Assembly (NCBI GenBank): GCA_000697335.1
Contig: JNEM01016227.1
Location: forward strand, 1 to 13,551
Direction: 5' to 3'
Length of the DNA: 13,551 nucleotides
Source of the DNA: Conidiobolus incongruus B7586
Lineage: Eukaryota; Entomophthoromycota; Entomophthoromycetes; Entomophthorales; Conidiobolaceae
The number at the start of each line of letters is the position of its first letter. Position 1 is the first letter of the stretch. Both the position numbers and the translations under genes were made by a program. Shown here one piece after another: positions 1 through 10,735 of the stretch. The notes beneath the pieces were generated by a model. The model was not told the origin of the DNA, did not search any database, and saw nothing but the letters and a program-made list of their open reading frames with translations.

Positions 1-1336
1 ATTTTATTTTTAATTAATTTGTTTACCTATAAACTTTAATAAATGAAGTATATTTATATTATTATTATTGAACTAATTTAATATTATATAATCAAAATAA
101 AAAAAATATTATTCGATTTAGTTTTTTATACTATCAATATAATAAAATGATAATAATAATAGATTAATTGTTAAGTTTTGATAACTTTCAAATAATTTTA
201 GTTTTATATTAAATTATAATTTTAGAAACAGAATATAAAATTATATAAAATAATATTTTTATGAACTAAAGATATTCTTAATTTTAAAAAAAATATGCTT
301 GAGTCATGATAATATTGAGATAAAAGGCTTTAGTAATTAATATTTAATTTAAGATAGACTAAGCTCGATAATATATTTTCAAAGTAATATATACTAATGT
401 ATAGTTTATTACAACCAATATATATAATTTAAGCATATATTCATTTTATTTATCTAAAATATAAATATTAAAACTAACAATAAGTTTGAAAAATTAGAAA
501 TTATAAAATTTATCATTTTTTCCTTTTTAACTAATATATTATTGGAATTATATATTAAAATAATTATGTATATTTTAATATATATAGAAATTATGAATTA
601 ACCCTAAATATTTATTAAAAAATTTAAAAAAGTTAACATTGAATTTTGTTAAGTAAGGTTATATAACATTTATAGAGCATTATTGAGAATAATTAAATAT
701 CCCAATATCAGAATTACCATTATTTTAAATATATTAAAATGGTAGTTTAATAGTATTGATTTTATCACATTTTTTTACATTGTACAAAATAAAATAATTT
801 TAAGTCATACTGATCATTTAGATAATATAATTTTGTTAAATCAAACTATCTATTACCAGATAATGATAAATAGAAAAGTATAGTATATTTTTATAATTTG
901 GAGTTATTTTAATTATAAAAAGCTATATTTGATAGAAAATGAACAAAGTCGTCGTAATTTTCAAAATTAGACTATTTAAATTTTCAAAATTTGAATTATA
1001 CTCCTTATTTGTATTTTAGCTGATTTACACTTTGATTCAAAATTATATATTTCAAATGTTTTTATAACGGTATTACTACTGAGCCATATTATGATATAAT
1101 TAATTTTTTTTAGTCATTATTTTATATTCTACTCTCATACACACTAAATAATCAAGTTGTTGAATTGACAAAATGAGTAATATTTCTAAAGTCATTTAGA
1201 AAATGATGAATACAAATTAAAGAAGCTGATTTTGTGCATCAAATAAAAATATTGAAGAGATAATTACAAAATTTGTTACAAATAAAAACGTAATTTTTAA
1301 CAAAATGAACTATGATATCAAATAGATCCTTATATT

Positions 1337-1471
1337 ACCGGGTTAAATTAAAATTTTTGGATTAAGAAAATGAGATGGACCGACCATTTTGCCAACAAAA
1401 TATAAATTTTAACCCAATTATATTACAATCAAATTAATTTGACAAATACCGGTTAATTGAAATTTTTCAGA
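1337..1471. repeat. Weak direct and inverted repeat patch
   Basis: Two similar 24-25 base segments lie in the same orientation about 110 bases apart, at 1337-1361 and 1448-1471. Both begin ACCGG, followed by a TTAA..AAATTTTT core. Between them, 1397-1415 reads as an imperfect inverse of 1340-1357 (GGGTTAAA against TTTTAACCC). The patch is also GC-richer than its surroundings. It may be a remnant of an old repeat or small element. The family is not recognisable, and chance similarity in low-complexity DNA is possible. Confidence 0.35.
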
Positions 1472-3284
1472 ATGGCCCGAATATAATATGTAATAGATTA
1501 TAATATATTCCCAATACTGCATATATCCATCAATTCTAAATAGATAAATACCGACTATATTGAGAATTCTCATAATAAAAAATTTTCTTAAATTACAAAA
1601 TTATAAATACAACTGAATTAAGATATTTTAAATTCATATTATGTGAGTTATAATATTAAATTATTATCAATATCAGACTATACTTTATCAATGTTAACAT
1701 ATGAGATAGAGTTAATAATAAAAAAAACTTAAAAATCGATATTCTAGATTTTTTAATTGAATTTGAAATTACTAATCAAGACAAATAAGAGGAATAAAAA
1801 CTATTGGGTGGTTTTATTTTAATTGCTCTATATATTGAATCTGAAATTGATTACCAAATTACAAAGTTGCGAAGTATAATTTTCTGAGTAAAATAGAGAT
1901 AGATTATATCATATAAAAATAATTAGTGGGAATAAGCATTTATAAAATACTACTTGTATTTTTTATAATATAATTTAAATATTATCCAATTGGTATTTAT
2001 ATATTCTTTTTTATTACTAAAGCAAAACAAAGAGTTTGTTACTAGTACCTCCGAATTTGAAAGCAATTTAAATTAATTTTTATTTAAGGTCAAACACTGT
2101 AATAATTAGAATAAATTTTAAAATGCTAAATTTATATATGATAAATTTATCATTTATTGTTACAATTCAAGTTTCATGCTACATTAATTAGTTTCTTAAT
2201 GATCCCTTAGTATATCATTATTAATTCATTATTAATAATAAGATTAAAAAGGAAATAAGAGCAAATATTATAATATTTTGATTTAAACCAATCATATTAT
2301 AATACCATTTAGTACAATTCTTCGTATGATTTCTAAGATGTAATTTTTAAAATAAAATTATCAAATTAAATTATTAAACAACTTTATAAATGTAGGACAA
2401 TATCTCAAATAATTAAACAATGGGCAAAGTTTACATAAAATAAATAATTTGGGAATAAAATTCGCGAATTTTAAAATATAAATTAAGTAATAATTTACTT
2501 TTTTAGTTAATTCATCATCGATATTTAAATTTTTTTTTTCAAATCAAAAATTCCAAAATTAGTATGTATATTTACGAAAATCAATGTTAAATTAATAAAT
2601 ATAAATCTCGGTTCAAAGATATATGCTAAAGGGTAAAAAGTTTATCAATTGTTTAAACAACTTTTCCAAATTATATTATTACTATTACATGAATAACAAG
2701 CCAATATTAATTATAATTATATTATTTTACTGTAGTTCATAAAAAAAATTATTAATTAGATTCTGGATTTGTTAAAATTTAGCATTTGATAAATCAAATT
2801 ATATAAATTAATAGTTTAAACAAATATGACTAGTAAAAAAATAACGAAATATTTTAAAATTGGTACTTTCATAACCCCCTATAATAGGAGCTGCGTTTCA
2901 AGTTTATATGCAACATATGAATAGCTCATTTAAATTAAAAATCAATCTCTAATACTATAAATTTTGATCATTAGAACCAACTGTGAGTGCTGAAAATAGA
3001 AACAATTAGAACCTTACCAGTCATTAACAATCAAAGTAAATTAAATTGAACACAAATTTTGCTTACTTTGGTACCAAGTTTTAAATAAAAAAACAAATCA
3101 ATAATTTTTTTTCTCTCACCCTTTTTAAATTATTCAAATATAAATCAATAAGCTGAGATTTAGTTCATATTTACAAATATGTGAATATAATCTGATAATA
3201 TTAATTTTCACATTTTAATTAATAAATTTATCGTTATTCTCTCTTTTAGTGTTATTCAAGTGGATTGGTATTGAAAAATTGGAT

Positions 3285-3314
3285 TAATAATAATTATAAT
3301 AATAATAATAATAA
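3285..3314. repeat. TAA trinucleotide microsatellite
   Basis: About ten TAA/AAT units with one interruption, followed by a T run. It lies about 540 bases upstream of the transporter start codon. No function is implied, but its length probably varies between strains. Confidence 0.85.
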
Positions 3315-3739
3315 TTTTTTTTGAATTAATTAAATTTAATTAAATTGATTAAGGATTTTTTAAAATTTAATTAATTTCGGTATTTCTAAATATTTCCAAT
3401 TAAAAAATAAAAATAAAAATTTTATTGAAATTTTATTAATATTTTAATTACTAAATTTAGTAAGTCAGATGAAATGATGTAATAAATGGTTTGTAATAAA
3501 TAGAATTTAAGTTTTTAAAAAAAGATATCATGATATTTATCAGATTTACATAATATATTAATATATTAAAGATATAATAATGTTTCTTATTAGGATCTAA
3601 TGTTATCATAAGTCAAAAAAATCATTGATTAATTGAAATTAAAATTGGATAATTTCAAGTTGAATATGTTGTACTTTGAGAAAATAAAGTTCGGTTTTTT
3701 GAAATTAAACTTGGGGTTTATTTGATATAACCGAAAGGG

Positions 3740-3748
3740 TATAAATAG
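3740..3748 (+). promoter_or_regulatory. TATA box of the ABC transporter gene
   Basis: TATAAATAG is a near-consensus TATA box, set in GGG on the left and AG on the right, so it stands out from the surrounding simple AT tracts. It lies about 113 bases before the start codon, a usual distance for a TATA promoter with a short leader. No specific drug-response or other activator site could be assigned. Confidence 0.6.
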
Positions 3749-3822
3749 AGCTTGATTTCCATAAAATTTATTTTAACTTATCACCATTTTAATTCTTTTT
3801 TTATTATTTGTAAAATATTCAA

Positions 3823-3846
3823 TTTTTTTTCTCTTTTTTTTATTTT
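3823..3846 (+). promoter_or_regulatory. Pyrimidine-rich leader before the start codon
   Basis: A nearly unbroken T tract with a CTC interruption runs almost to the start codon at 3853. Pyrimidine-rich tracts between the TATA box and the start codon are common in fungal promoters and often mark the transcription start zone. Whether transcription starts inside or upstream of the tract cannot be told from sequence. Confidence 0.4.
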
Positions 3847-3852
3847 GTCAAT

Positions 3853-6800
3853 ATGACGAAATCAACTCCTAGTAATAATAATGATAATAATGGTGGAAAC
3901 AAACCTCAAGGTGAAGTGATCCCAAGGACAAGCTTGTATAAACTTTACTCAGTCGGTTCTATTTCTGATCGTCTTTTACTCGTACTTGGTGCTATTTGTG
4001 CCGCCATTTCAGGTGCCCTTATGCCAACAATGACAGTAGTTTTTGGTAGGATGATCAACACTTTTGTCGATTTTCAGCAAGAAAATATAAGTCCAGAAGA
4101 ATTTCAATCTAATATCAATTCTTTGACCCTGTTTTTAATTTACCTTGCGATTGCTGTATTCGTTTCAACATATGTTTTCATGTCAGCTTATCAATGGATT
4201 GGTGCCAAAATAACGCATAAAATTCGTAATATGTACTTACAAAGTTTGTTAAAACAAGAGATTTCTTGGTTTGATAAGGTTGGATCAGGAGAAGTCACAA
4301 CAAGAATATCCAGTGATACCAACTTAGTTCAAGATGGCATCTCTGAAAAAGTAGCCCTAGTGATTCAAGAGTTCGCAACCTTTATTGCTGCCTTTATAAT
4401 TGCTTTCGTAGCTAGTTGGAGACTCAGTTTAGTTCTATTTTGTCTCATTCCGATTATAGGTTCTTCATTAGGTCTCATGCTCCATTTTGGTATTGGATAT
4501 ATTATGCGTGCACTCCAAAAGTATTCTATTGCTGGTAACCTGGCTGAGGAGTGTTTTTCTACGATCAGAACTCTTATGGCATTCAATTTACAAGCCAAGA
4601 TGAGTAAAAAATATAATGACTTATTGAATCGTGCCATCAAAGATTCTCTAACTCAAGCTATTATTTTTACGATTGGTGTAAATGTTATGATATTTTGTAC
4701 ATACTGTGGTTACTCCTTAGCATTTTTCTATGGTGCTCGATTAATTTATTGGGGACTTGGAAATGTGGGTATCATTTGGAACACATTCTTTGCTATCCTG
4801 ATCGGAGCTCAAGCTCTTGGTAGTATTGGACCCAACATGGAATCGATTACCAAAGGACAAGCCGCTGCAACTAAATTATTCCAGTGTATTGATCGTGTTC
4901 CTGAAATCGATTCATCATCTCCCGAAGGTTTGAAACTTGATCAAGTTCGCGGTGATATTGAATTAAAAAACATCAAATTTTCCTATCCTTCTCGTAAAGA
5001 TGTTCAAATCTTTGATGATTTCTCTTTAAACATCAAAGCTGGCCAAACTGTTGCTTTAGTTGGTGCTAGTGGCTCTGGTAAATCGACGACTATTCAGCTA
5101 TTGGAACGCTTTTACAACCCTGATTCTGGCGATATACTTTTGGATGGCCATTCCATTAAGTCCCTCAATCTCAAATGGTATAGAAGGCAGATTGGGTTAG
5201 TTTCCCAAGAACCTACTTTATTTAATGGAACAATTGCTGACAACGTGATGGCCGGTCTTGTTGGTACTCCTTTATTTGATGCACCTATGGAAAAGAAGAT
5301 GGAGGCCATTATTGAAGCTTGTAAACATGCTAATGCTCATGATTTTATTTCCAACCTCCCTCTCAAATACGAAACTCAAGTTGGTGAACGAGGATTCTTA
5401 CTTAGTGGTGGTCAAAAGCAAAGAATTGCTATTGCTCGTGCTATTGTTCGTAACCCAAAAATTCTTTTACTTGACGAAGCCACGTCTGCCTTGGATACTA
5501 AATCAGAAGTTCTTGTACAAGAGGCATTGGATCATGTTAGTAAAAATAGAACTACCGTTGTTATTGCCCACCGTTTATCTACCATTCGTAATGCTGATCT
5601 CATTGTTGTTGTTGAAAAAGGAAAGATTATTGAACAAGGAACTCATGATAGCTTGTTGCAGAATACCCAAGGTACCTATTATAAATTGGTTCAATTGCAA
5701 GATATTGCGCGAAAACTCGAGGGTAATAAGAACGATGAAGATGATGCCGAGTTAACAGTTGAATTAGAAAAACAACAATTGATTAATGATTCTTCCAGGA
5801 TGATTGAAACTTATCATACTAATACTAAAGGATCTTTGGCTGCAGTTGACGAGATCGAAGAAACATTTAAAAATTACGGATTTTTCAAATTGGCTTACAA
5901 AACATTGAGTATTAACAAATCAGATACACTTCCTTACATAATTGGAGGACTTGGATCTGGCCTTTTTGGAGCTATTTACCCCGTATTTTCTATTATATTA
6001 GCCAGTGTACTTCAGACCTTAATGCAAACTGGTGATGAGCTACTTAAAGGTGCTGATTTTTGGTCCTTAATGTTTTTAGTTATCGCCATTGCTGCATTCA
6101 TTTTCAATGCTACAAATATGTATAACTTTGGTCGAGCTTCTCAAAGGTTAACAGCTCGATTGAGGGCTAAAACATTTAATCATATTTTAAGTCAGGAAGC
6201 TGGCTGGTTTGACAGAAAAGCTAACTCGACTGGTGCTTTAACTTCTTCCCTGTCAGCTGATGCTCAGGATATTCAAGGATTGGATGGTGTGACATTCGGC
6301 AACTTGTTACAAGTTTTTACCAATATCGTAGGTAGTATTATAGTTGGTTTAGTGTATGGTTGGAAGATGTGCCTTGTTGTATGTACATGTCTTCCTCTTT
6401 TACTTGGGGGTGGTTTCTTCCAAGCCAAATTAGCCAGAGGTTTCTCCGAAGAAAATAAACAAGCCTACTCAGACTCTGCTGAATTGGCTTGTGAAGCTTC
6501 AGGTGCTGTCAGAACTGTCGCTGCACTTACTAACGAAAAAATAATTTGCGAAAAATACAATAATATTATGCAAATTCCCTTGATGTCCAATTTCAGAAAA
6601 TCCTACACTTTATCCTCAATATATGCATCATCAAGGAGTATCGAATTTTTAGTCAGTGCTCTGGCTTTTTGGTATGGCTCTCAATTGGTAAAAACTCATG
6701 AATATACTTTCCAACAAATGTTTACAGTATATGGTGCTATTGTTATGAGTGCTGGTAACGCTAGTAGAATCTTTGCTTACATTCCTGATATTAACAAAGC

Positions 6801-7668
6801 TCAGAAAGCTGCAGCAGCAATTTTCCGAATCTTAGAACGCAATCCATTAATTGATGGTATTTCTACCACTAATGGTAAAGTCCTGTCGACTTCATATGCT
6901 GATAATCCTATTCAAGGTCATATTAAATTTGAAAACGTCCACTTCTGTTATCCTACTCGTCCTGGTGCTCGTGTGCTCAAGGGTGTCAATTTCGAAGCTC
7001 AGCCAGGACAATTTATTGCTATTGTTGGACCTAGTGGCTGTGGTAAGAGTACTGTGATTTCGCTTCTGGAGCGTTTCTATGATGTTGCTAAAGGAAGTGT
7101 GAAGATTGATGGAGTAGATATTAGAGATTACAATTTACCTTCATTAAGAGCCCACATGGCTTTAGTTGGTCAAGAGCCAGCTCTATATGACATGACTATT
7201 GGCGAAAATATTGCAATGGGCGCTAGAAATAGTACTGAACCAATAACTCAGGATCAAATTGAAGCTGCTGCGAAACAAGCTAACTTACATAATTTCGTCA
7301 TGACTCTTCCACAAGGCTATGATACCAACGTTGGTAGTAAAGGAACTCAGTTATCAGGTGGTCAAAAACAGCGTGTTGCAATTGCTCGTGCATTAATCCG
7401 TAATCCTAGAATTTTGTTACTTGATGAAGCTACATCTGCATTAGATGCTGAGAGTGAACGCGTTGTCCAGGATGCTCTCGATTCAGCTTCAGTTGGCAGA
7501 ACTACAATTGCTATTGCTCATAGATTATCTACCATTCAAAAGGCTGACCTCATCCTTGTGGTTCAAAATCACGTCATTGTTGAATCAGGTACACATCAAC
7601 AACTATTGAATCAAAAAGGAGTATATTCAGATATGGTCAACCAACAAAATTTAACCATCAATGTATAA
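3853..7668 (+). CDS. Full-size ABCB (MDR/P-glycoprotein-type) ABC exporter, 1271 aa
   Basis: This is an ATP-driven exporter of the MDR/Ste6 family, expected in the plasma membrane or an endomembrane. Order: Asn-rich N-terminus (to about residue 17), TMD1 (about 40-330), NBD1 (about 365-610), charged linker (about 615-680), TMD2 (about 695-990), NBD2 (about 1015-1265). NBD1 has Walker A GASGSGKST at 404-412, Q-loop Gln452, LSGGQ 517-521, Walker B Asp541 with catalytic Glu542, and H-loop His573. NBD2 has GPSGCGKST at 1059-1067, Gln1107, LSGGQ 1167-1171, Asp1191/Glu1192 and His1223. Both ATP sites are therefore complete. Asn78-Ile-Ser is a glycosylation sequon in the first external loop. The length is normal for the family and no intron is present. 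The first ATG is chosen because the next Met lies in TM1. Substrate is unknown: a drug or lipid pump, or a pheromone exporter, are all possible. The gene stands alone, with no operon-like neighbours. Confidence 0.97.
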   Translation: MTKSTPSNNNDNNGGNKPQGEVIPRTSLYKLYSVGSISDRLLLVLGAICAAISGALMPTMTVVFGRMINTFVDFQQENISPEEFQSNINSLTLFLIYLAIAVFVSTYVFMSAYQWIGAKITHKIRNMYLQSLLKQEISWFDKVGSGEVTTRISSDTNLVQDGISEKVALVIQEFATFIAAFIIAFVASWRLSLVLFCLIPIIGSSLGLMLHFGIGYIMRALQKYSIAGNLAEECFSTIRTLMAFNLQAKMSKKYNDLLNRAIKDSLTQAIIFTIGVNVMIFCTYCGYSLAFFYGARLIYWGLGNVGIIWNTFFAILIGAQALGSIGPNMESITKGQAAATKLFQCIDRVPEIDSSSPEGLKLDQVRGDIELKNIKFSYPSRKDVQIFDDFSLNIKAGQTVALVGASGSGKSTTIQLLERFYNPDSGDILLDGHSIKSLNLKWYRRQIGLVSQEPTLFNGTIADNVMAGLVGTPLFDAPMEKKMEAIIEACKHANAHDFISNLPLKYETQVGERGFLLSGGQKQRIAIARAIVRNPKILLLDEATSALDTKSEVLVQEALDHVSKNRTTVVIAHRLSTIRNADLIVVVEKGKIIEQGTHDSLLQNTQGTYYKLVQLQDIARKLEGNKNDEDDAELTVELEKQQLINDSSRMIETYHTNTKGSLAAVDEIEETFKNYGFFKLAYKTLSINKSDTLPYIIGGLGSGLFGAIYPVFSIILASVLQTLMQTGDELLKGADFWSLMFLVIAIAAFIFNATNMYNFGRASQRLTARLRAKTFNHILSQEAGWFDRKANSTGALTSSLSADAQDIQGLDGVTFGNLLQVFTNIVGSIIVGLVYGWKMCLVVCTCLPLLLGGGFFQAKLARGFSEENKQAYSDSAELACEASGAVRTVAALTNEKIICEKYNNIMQIPLMSNFRKSYTLSSIYASSRSIEFLVSALAFWYGSQLVKTHEYTFQQMFTVYGAIVMSAGNASRIFAYIPDINKAQKAAAAIFRILERNPLIDGISTTNGKVLSTSYADNPIQGHIKFENVHFCYPTRPGARVLKGVNFEAQPGQFIAIVGPSGCGKSTVISLLERFYDVAKGSVKIDGVDIRDYNLPSLRAHMALVGQEPALYDMTIGENIAMGARNSTEPITQDQIEAAAKQANLHNFVMTLPQGYDTNVGSKGTQLSGGQKQRVAIARALIRNPRILLLDEATSALDAESERVVQDALDSASVGRTTIAIAHRLSTIQKADLILVVQNHVIVESGTHQQLLNQKGVYSDMVNQQNLTINV

Positions 7669-7721
7669 AAAATTTATCATTAATTATATTGTTCAAATAA
7701 TCATTTATCATCTATCTATTT

Positions 7722-7727
7722 AATAAA
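7722..7727 (+). terminator. Polyadenylation signal candidate
   Basis: AATAAA begins 54 bases after the TAA stop of the transporter, a typical place for a 3'-end signal. In DNA this AT-rich the hexamer also arises by chance, so position is the main argument. Confidence 0.4.
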
Positions 7728-8079
7728 GAATAATTTATACTATCTAATCAATAATATAGTGTATAACAACTTGTCTATCTGTTCAAAATTAATATTTGTT
7801 AATATAATTTCGCTAAATTAATCTTTGTTATTTATTTAAATTATTTATATTTAAAAATAAACCTGTTCAAATTTTAAATAACTGATATATTCCATACCAA
7901 AATTGAGTTAAATTAGCCAAATGTATTTGAAATGAATAAATATATAATATATTCCTTTAATTCATGAATTGGTTCAAATAATATAATAAAATGAGCAAAC
8001 AATGACACTAAATATTTTAGGTAATTTGATAAATAATTTTCAAATATACAATATTAAGTTTTAGTGTTAAATTTTATAA
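7728..8079. other. AT-rich spacer between the transporter and mariner copy A
   Basis: About 350 bases with no open frame, RNA gene or clear repeat. The left part may belong to the 3' untranslated region of the transporter. Confidence 0.6.
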
Positions 8080-8081
8080 TA

Positions 8082-8119
8082 TTAGTATAGAAATTAAAAA
8101 ATGGCAAATTTTTTAATTT
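8082..8119 (+). repeat. Copy A left terminal inverted repeat
   Basis: It begins TTAGTATAG next to the flanking TA and ends in a TTTTTTAATTT core. It lines up position by position with the left end of copy B (10552-10589). Confidence 0.8.
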
Positions 8120-8268
8120 CTGATCTTTTAAAGATAATATATATATTGCAAAATTATTTATATAAAATATATAAGAAAATAAATATTTTTAAACCATATA
8201 TATATTTAATTTTAATTATTTTTTTTATTAAAATAGTTTAATTTTTAAATTCATAGCTAAATTTAATT

Positions 8269-9758
8269 ATGCTTAAATTAAATAATGATTATCAAAAGGC
8301 TTTTATTTTTGTATTTTTAAAACTTAATTATAATTTTATTGAAATCATTTAAAACTTTTAAACAACTTATAAAAATAATATTTTATTTAAAACTTCTGTA
8401 TATTATTATATTTGTGATTTTAAAATTAAAAAAATATTATTTAATATTTACTAAAATCTAAAAAAAATTAATTTCTACTGTTACTCTTTTATTTATTAAT
8501 AAAGTAAAAAAATATATTAATAAATATTTTTTTATTTTAACTAACAAATTATTTAAGTAATTTAATATTAATTATATAAGCATATTATATATATTTATAT
8601 TTAAACTTAAATTAATTAATAAAAATATAAAATAAATATCTTATAATTTAATAAAAGATTAAAAAAAATTAAAGTAACTATAATTAAACTAAATTTATTA
8701 AGATATAATTAAAAATAAAGGATTTTATATCAAATACTTATAATTAATAAATCTTAAATTCTTTTATATAATCTTTTGCATAATAATAAAGCAAAATATT
8801 AAATTAAGTTAAATTAATCCCTTTTATAAATTTTAATAAATAAATACTTTATATATTAATAAATGTTAATTATTATAATAAATTATTATAATATATAACT
8901 TTCTTAATTAATATCTTAAGAAAAATCAATATATAATAAATTATATATTAATTTATTAAATAAAATAATTTTTAAATTATGTTCTTAATATAAATTAAAG
9001 ATATTTATTATTTTATATAATAATTATAAAATATAACAAGTTAAAATGATAAAAGGTTTTTTATATAGAAAGACTAGAGAGAGTTATTATATCTAATATA
9101 TCTACTTAATTATAACTTATGTAATTATAATTATTTTGTAAGTATGGTGGTAAGTATCAATATAGTATAGAGGAAGACTTAATATAAGAGTAGTGTGACA
9201 CAGAATGTAGTATTATAATGTGGCTGTAGTGTGCAAATATAAACAAAGTTTAATTAAGCTTCAAACTGGGATAAGTCACTGATATATTAAGATTTATATT
9301 AGGTAGTGCTAATATACTGTAATATTAACAGGATATAGTCTTAAACTTAGAAATAATGGAAAAGATAAAACATAGTAAGTATTGAGAAGAAAAAGAAAAA
9401 CCTAGTTTATTAGATAATTCAATGCTATTTATATAATTAATTTAGTTATAAAAGTATAAATTAATCATATAATTTATAGTTAATTGAATTATATGAAAGT
9501 ATATATAAGAATTTAAAGTACTAGTCTTTTAACAATTTTAAATAATTAAAAAATCAAGTTATAAGAATAAACATTCTTATTAATAAATTAAATTAGTCTA
9601 TAAAATATCAAATTTTAATTTTTAATAAAAAAACTATTTTTTAGATATTAAAAGCTAACTAAAAATATAGAAAAAAATTATTAATAATAAAAAAAATATT
9701 AATTTTATATTTTTTATTAAATTTTATATATTATTTATTAATTTATATAATTAATTTT
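8269..9758 (+). pseudogene. Mariner transposase remnant in copy A
   Basis: The start codon is retained (Met-Leu-Lys, as in copy C). The frame then follows the copy C transposase with many stops, including TAA at 8633-8635, 8660-8662 and 8755-8757 at the same sites as in B and C. The codon matching the third catalytic Asp (9123-9125) reads Asn. The 398-bp insert splits the frame about 12 bases after that codon. The end is approximate, set at the inner edge of the right terminal repeat. No protein could be made from it. Confidence 0.75.
9137..9534. mobile_element. Nested 398-bp insert in copy A, possibly a solo LTR
   Basis: This segment is absent from copies B and C at the same position. It is flanked by ATTT at 9133-9136 and 9535-9538, and removing it plus one ATTT restores a gap-free match to B and C, so it is an insertion with a short target duplication. 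It starts TGTAAG and ends TTAACA, the TG...CA pattern of retrotransposon long terminal repeats, and its length fits a solo LTR. It contains no coding region. It is GC-richer than the host copy, mainly in its first 250 bases, so it is probably younger. A SINE-like or other non-autonomous element is an alternative. The insertion is well supported, the LTR identity only moderately. Confidence 0.6.
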
Positions 9759-9796
9759 AAAATTAAAATTATGTTATTACTTAATTTCTATATTAA
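9759..9796 (-). repeat. Copy A right terminal inverted repeat
   Basis: Read on the minus strand it begins TTAATATAG. It matches the left end of copy D (13417-13454) at most positions and is less like the left end of its own element, which suggests two terminal subtypes in this family. Confidence 0.75.
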
Positions 9797-9798
9797 TA

Positions 9799-10549
9799 TC
9801 AATAATATAAATTTTCAATATTAATATATTTCAAAGAAAATATTATTTATAATTTATCTTAAATTTCATGAATTTTCAGAATAAAAACAATCAATTAAAT
9901 ATTTATTTTATTAATTATATTTATAATTCAAGTTAATTTCAAATTATATTTTTAATTAAAATTTTACTTTTCTAAATTAGATTTAATTTAATCATCCTTA
10001 TCCAAAGTTTGTATGGAGTTTAGAGACCTTAATGCCAATCTTTGAAAACTTTCTTTATTGACTATTAGATAGTAAAGGATATTATTTCTAATAACATTGA
10101 TGCTTTAGTTTATCCTTATATAATATTAAAGATATTAGAAAATCTTACTTAAATAATAAAAATAAATAAAAATAATTATTATATTTTATATTTATATAAT
10201 GTTTATTATAAAAAATTACCTTATACCAATATATTTTCTTATTCTGTTTAATAAACTTTGTTTAATATTTTAGTGAGTTTATCCTAACTTTACTCTTATA
10301 ATATTATTTTATGTTATTTATCAAACCTTTATATTATTATTTTATTCTCAAATTCAAGAAGCAATATAATAAAATATTATTCAAAAATTCATTTTATAAG
10401 TTTATTTAGTAATATATTTTTAATTGTTTATATATTTTTTGATAATTTTCTTTGTTTTTAATCTATTCTATAATAGATAACTTTTGAGATTATTTCCTTT
10501 GCAACTTGTTATATATATAAAAAAATAATAAAACCTATTAATATTTTTT
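9799..10549. other. AT-rich spacer between mariner copies A and B
   Basis: About 750 bases without a supported gene. A slightly GC-richer stretch at about 9990-10090 gives no recognisable peptide in any frame. It may be old intergenic DNA or a repeat too decayed to name. Confidence 0.55.
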
Positions 10550-10551
10550 TA

Positions 10552-10589
10552 TTACTATAGAATTAAAAAAATGGGAAATTTTTTAATTT
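10552..10589 (+). repeat. Copy B left terminal inverted repeat
   Basis: It begins TTACTATAG and contains ATGGGAAATTTTTTAATTT. It pairs with 11825-11862 on the other strand, including the shared AATGGGAA core. Confidence 0.85.
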
Positions 10590-10735
10590 CTGATTTTTCA
10601 AACATATTATTAATTTCAAATAAAAAAATATATATAAAACAAATAAGAAAATAAATAGTTTTAAATTATATATATATATATAATAATCTTTTTGATTAAA
10701 AAAAATTTTTTTAAAATTATTTGTTTAATTTAATT

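Larger units (their letters stand above)
1..3739. other. AT-rich intergenic region without a recognisable gene
   Basis: About 3.7 kb in which every frame on both strands is closed by frequent stops. I see no tRNA-like B box, no rRNA-like stretch and no conserved protein motif. Composition is uneven. Most of it is about 80-85% A+T, with slightly GC-richer patches near 1321-1480 and 2860-3080 that could be decayed repeats. The last 100 bases or so act as the promoter region of the ABC transporter. Short coding relics or non-coding RNAs without a sequence signature would escape reading by eye. Confidence 0.7.
8082..9796 (+). mobile_element. Mariner transposon copy A, decayed, with a nested insert
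   Basis: The element runs from one 38-bp terminal inverted repeat (8082-8119) to the other (9759-9796), flanked by TA at 8080-8081 and 9797-9798, the target duplication of Tc1/mariner elements. The interior aligns with copies B and C along its length. Removing the 398-bp insert and its 4-base duplication leaves 1313 bp, matching B (1311) and C (1317). A is the most AT-rich and decayed of the three long copies. It keeps an ATG at 8269, but the residues matching the first and third catalytic Asp are Asn codons and many stops fall in frame. Its right end resembles copy D more than B or C. The edges were found by hand alignment. Confidence 0.85.

Noticed and set aside
1-3739. A centromere or replication origin, suggested by the long AT-rich gene-free tract
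   Set aside because: AT richness is general in this window's non-coding DNA, including the spacers among the mariners. No satellite array or defined origin motif is present.
4365-4640. A 91-codon minus-strand open frame inside the transporter
   Set aside because: It lies wholly within the well-supported ABC coding frame, shows no family motif and is the antisense shadow of a transmembrane region. The same applies to open frames at 5112-5309 (-), 5258-5755 (+) and 6851-7057 (+).
7728-8079. tRNA or other structured RNA in the spacers
   Set aside because: I looked for A and B box words and cloverleaf pairing. The only GGTTCAAAT-like word (about 7972) lacks the rest of a tRNA.
9137-9540. A spliceosomal intron in copy A, because the insert begins GTAAGTATGG
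   Set aside because: The other end is TTTTAACA with no AG at the matching boundary, and an ATTT duplication flanks it, which points to an inserted element. The resemblance to a 5' splice site is probably chance.
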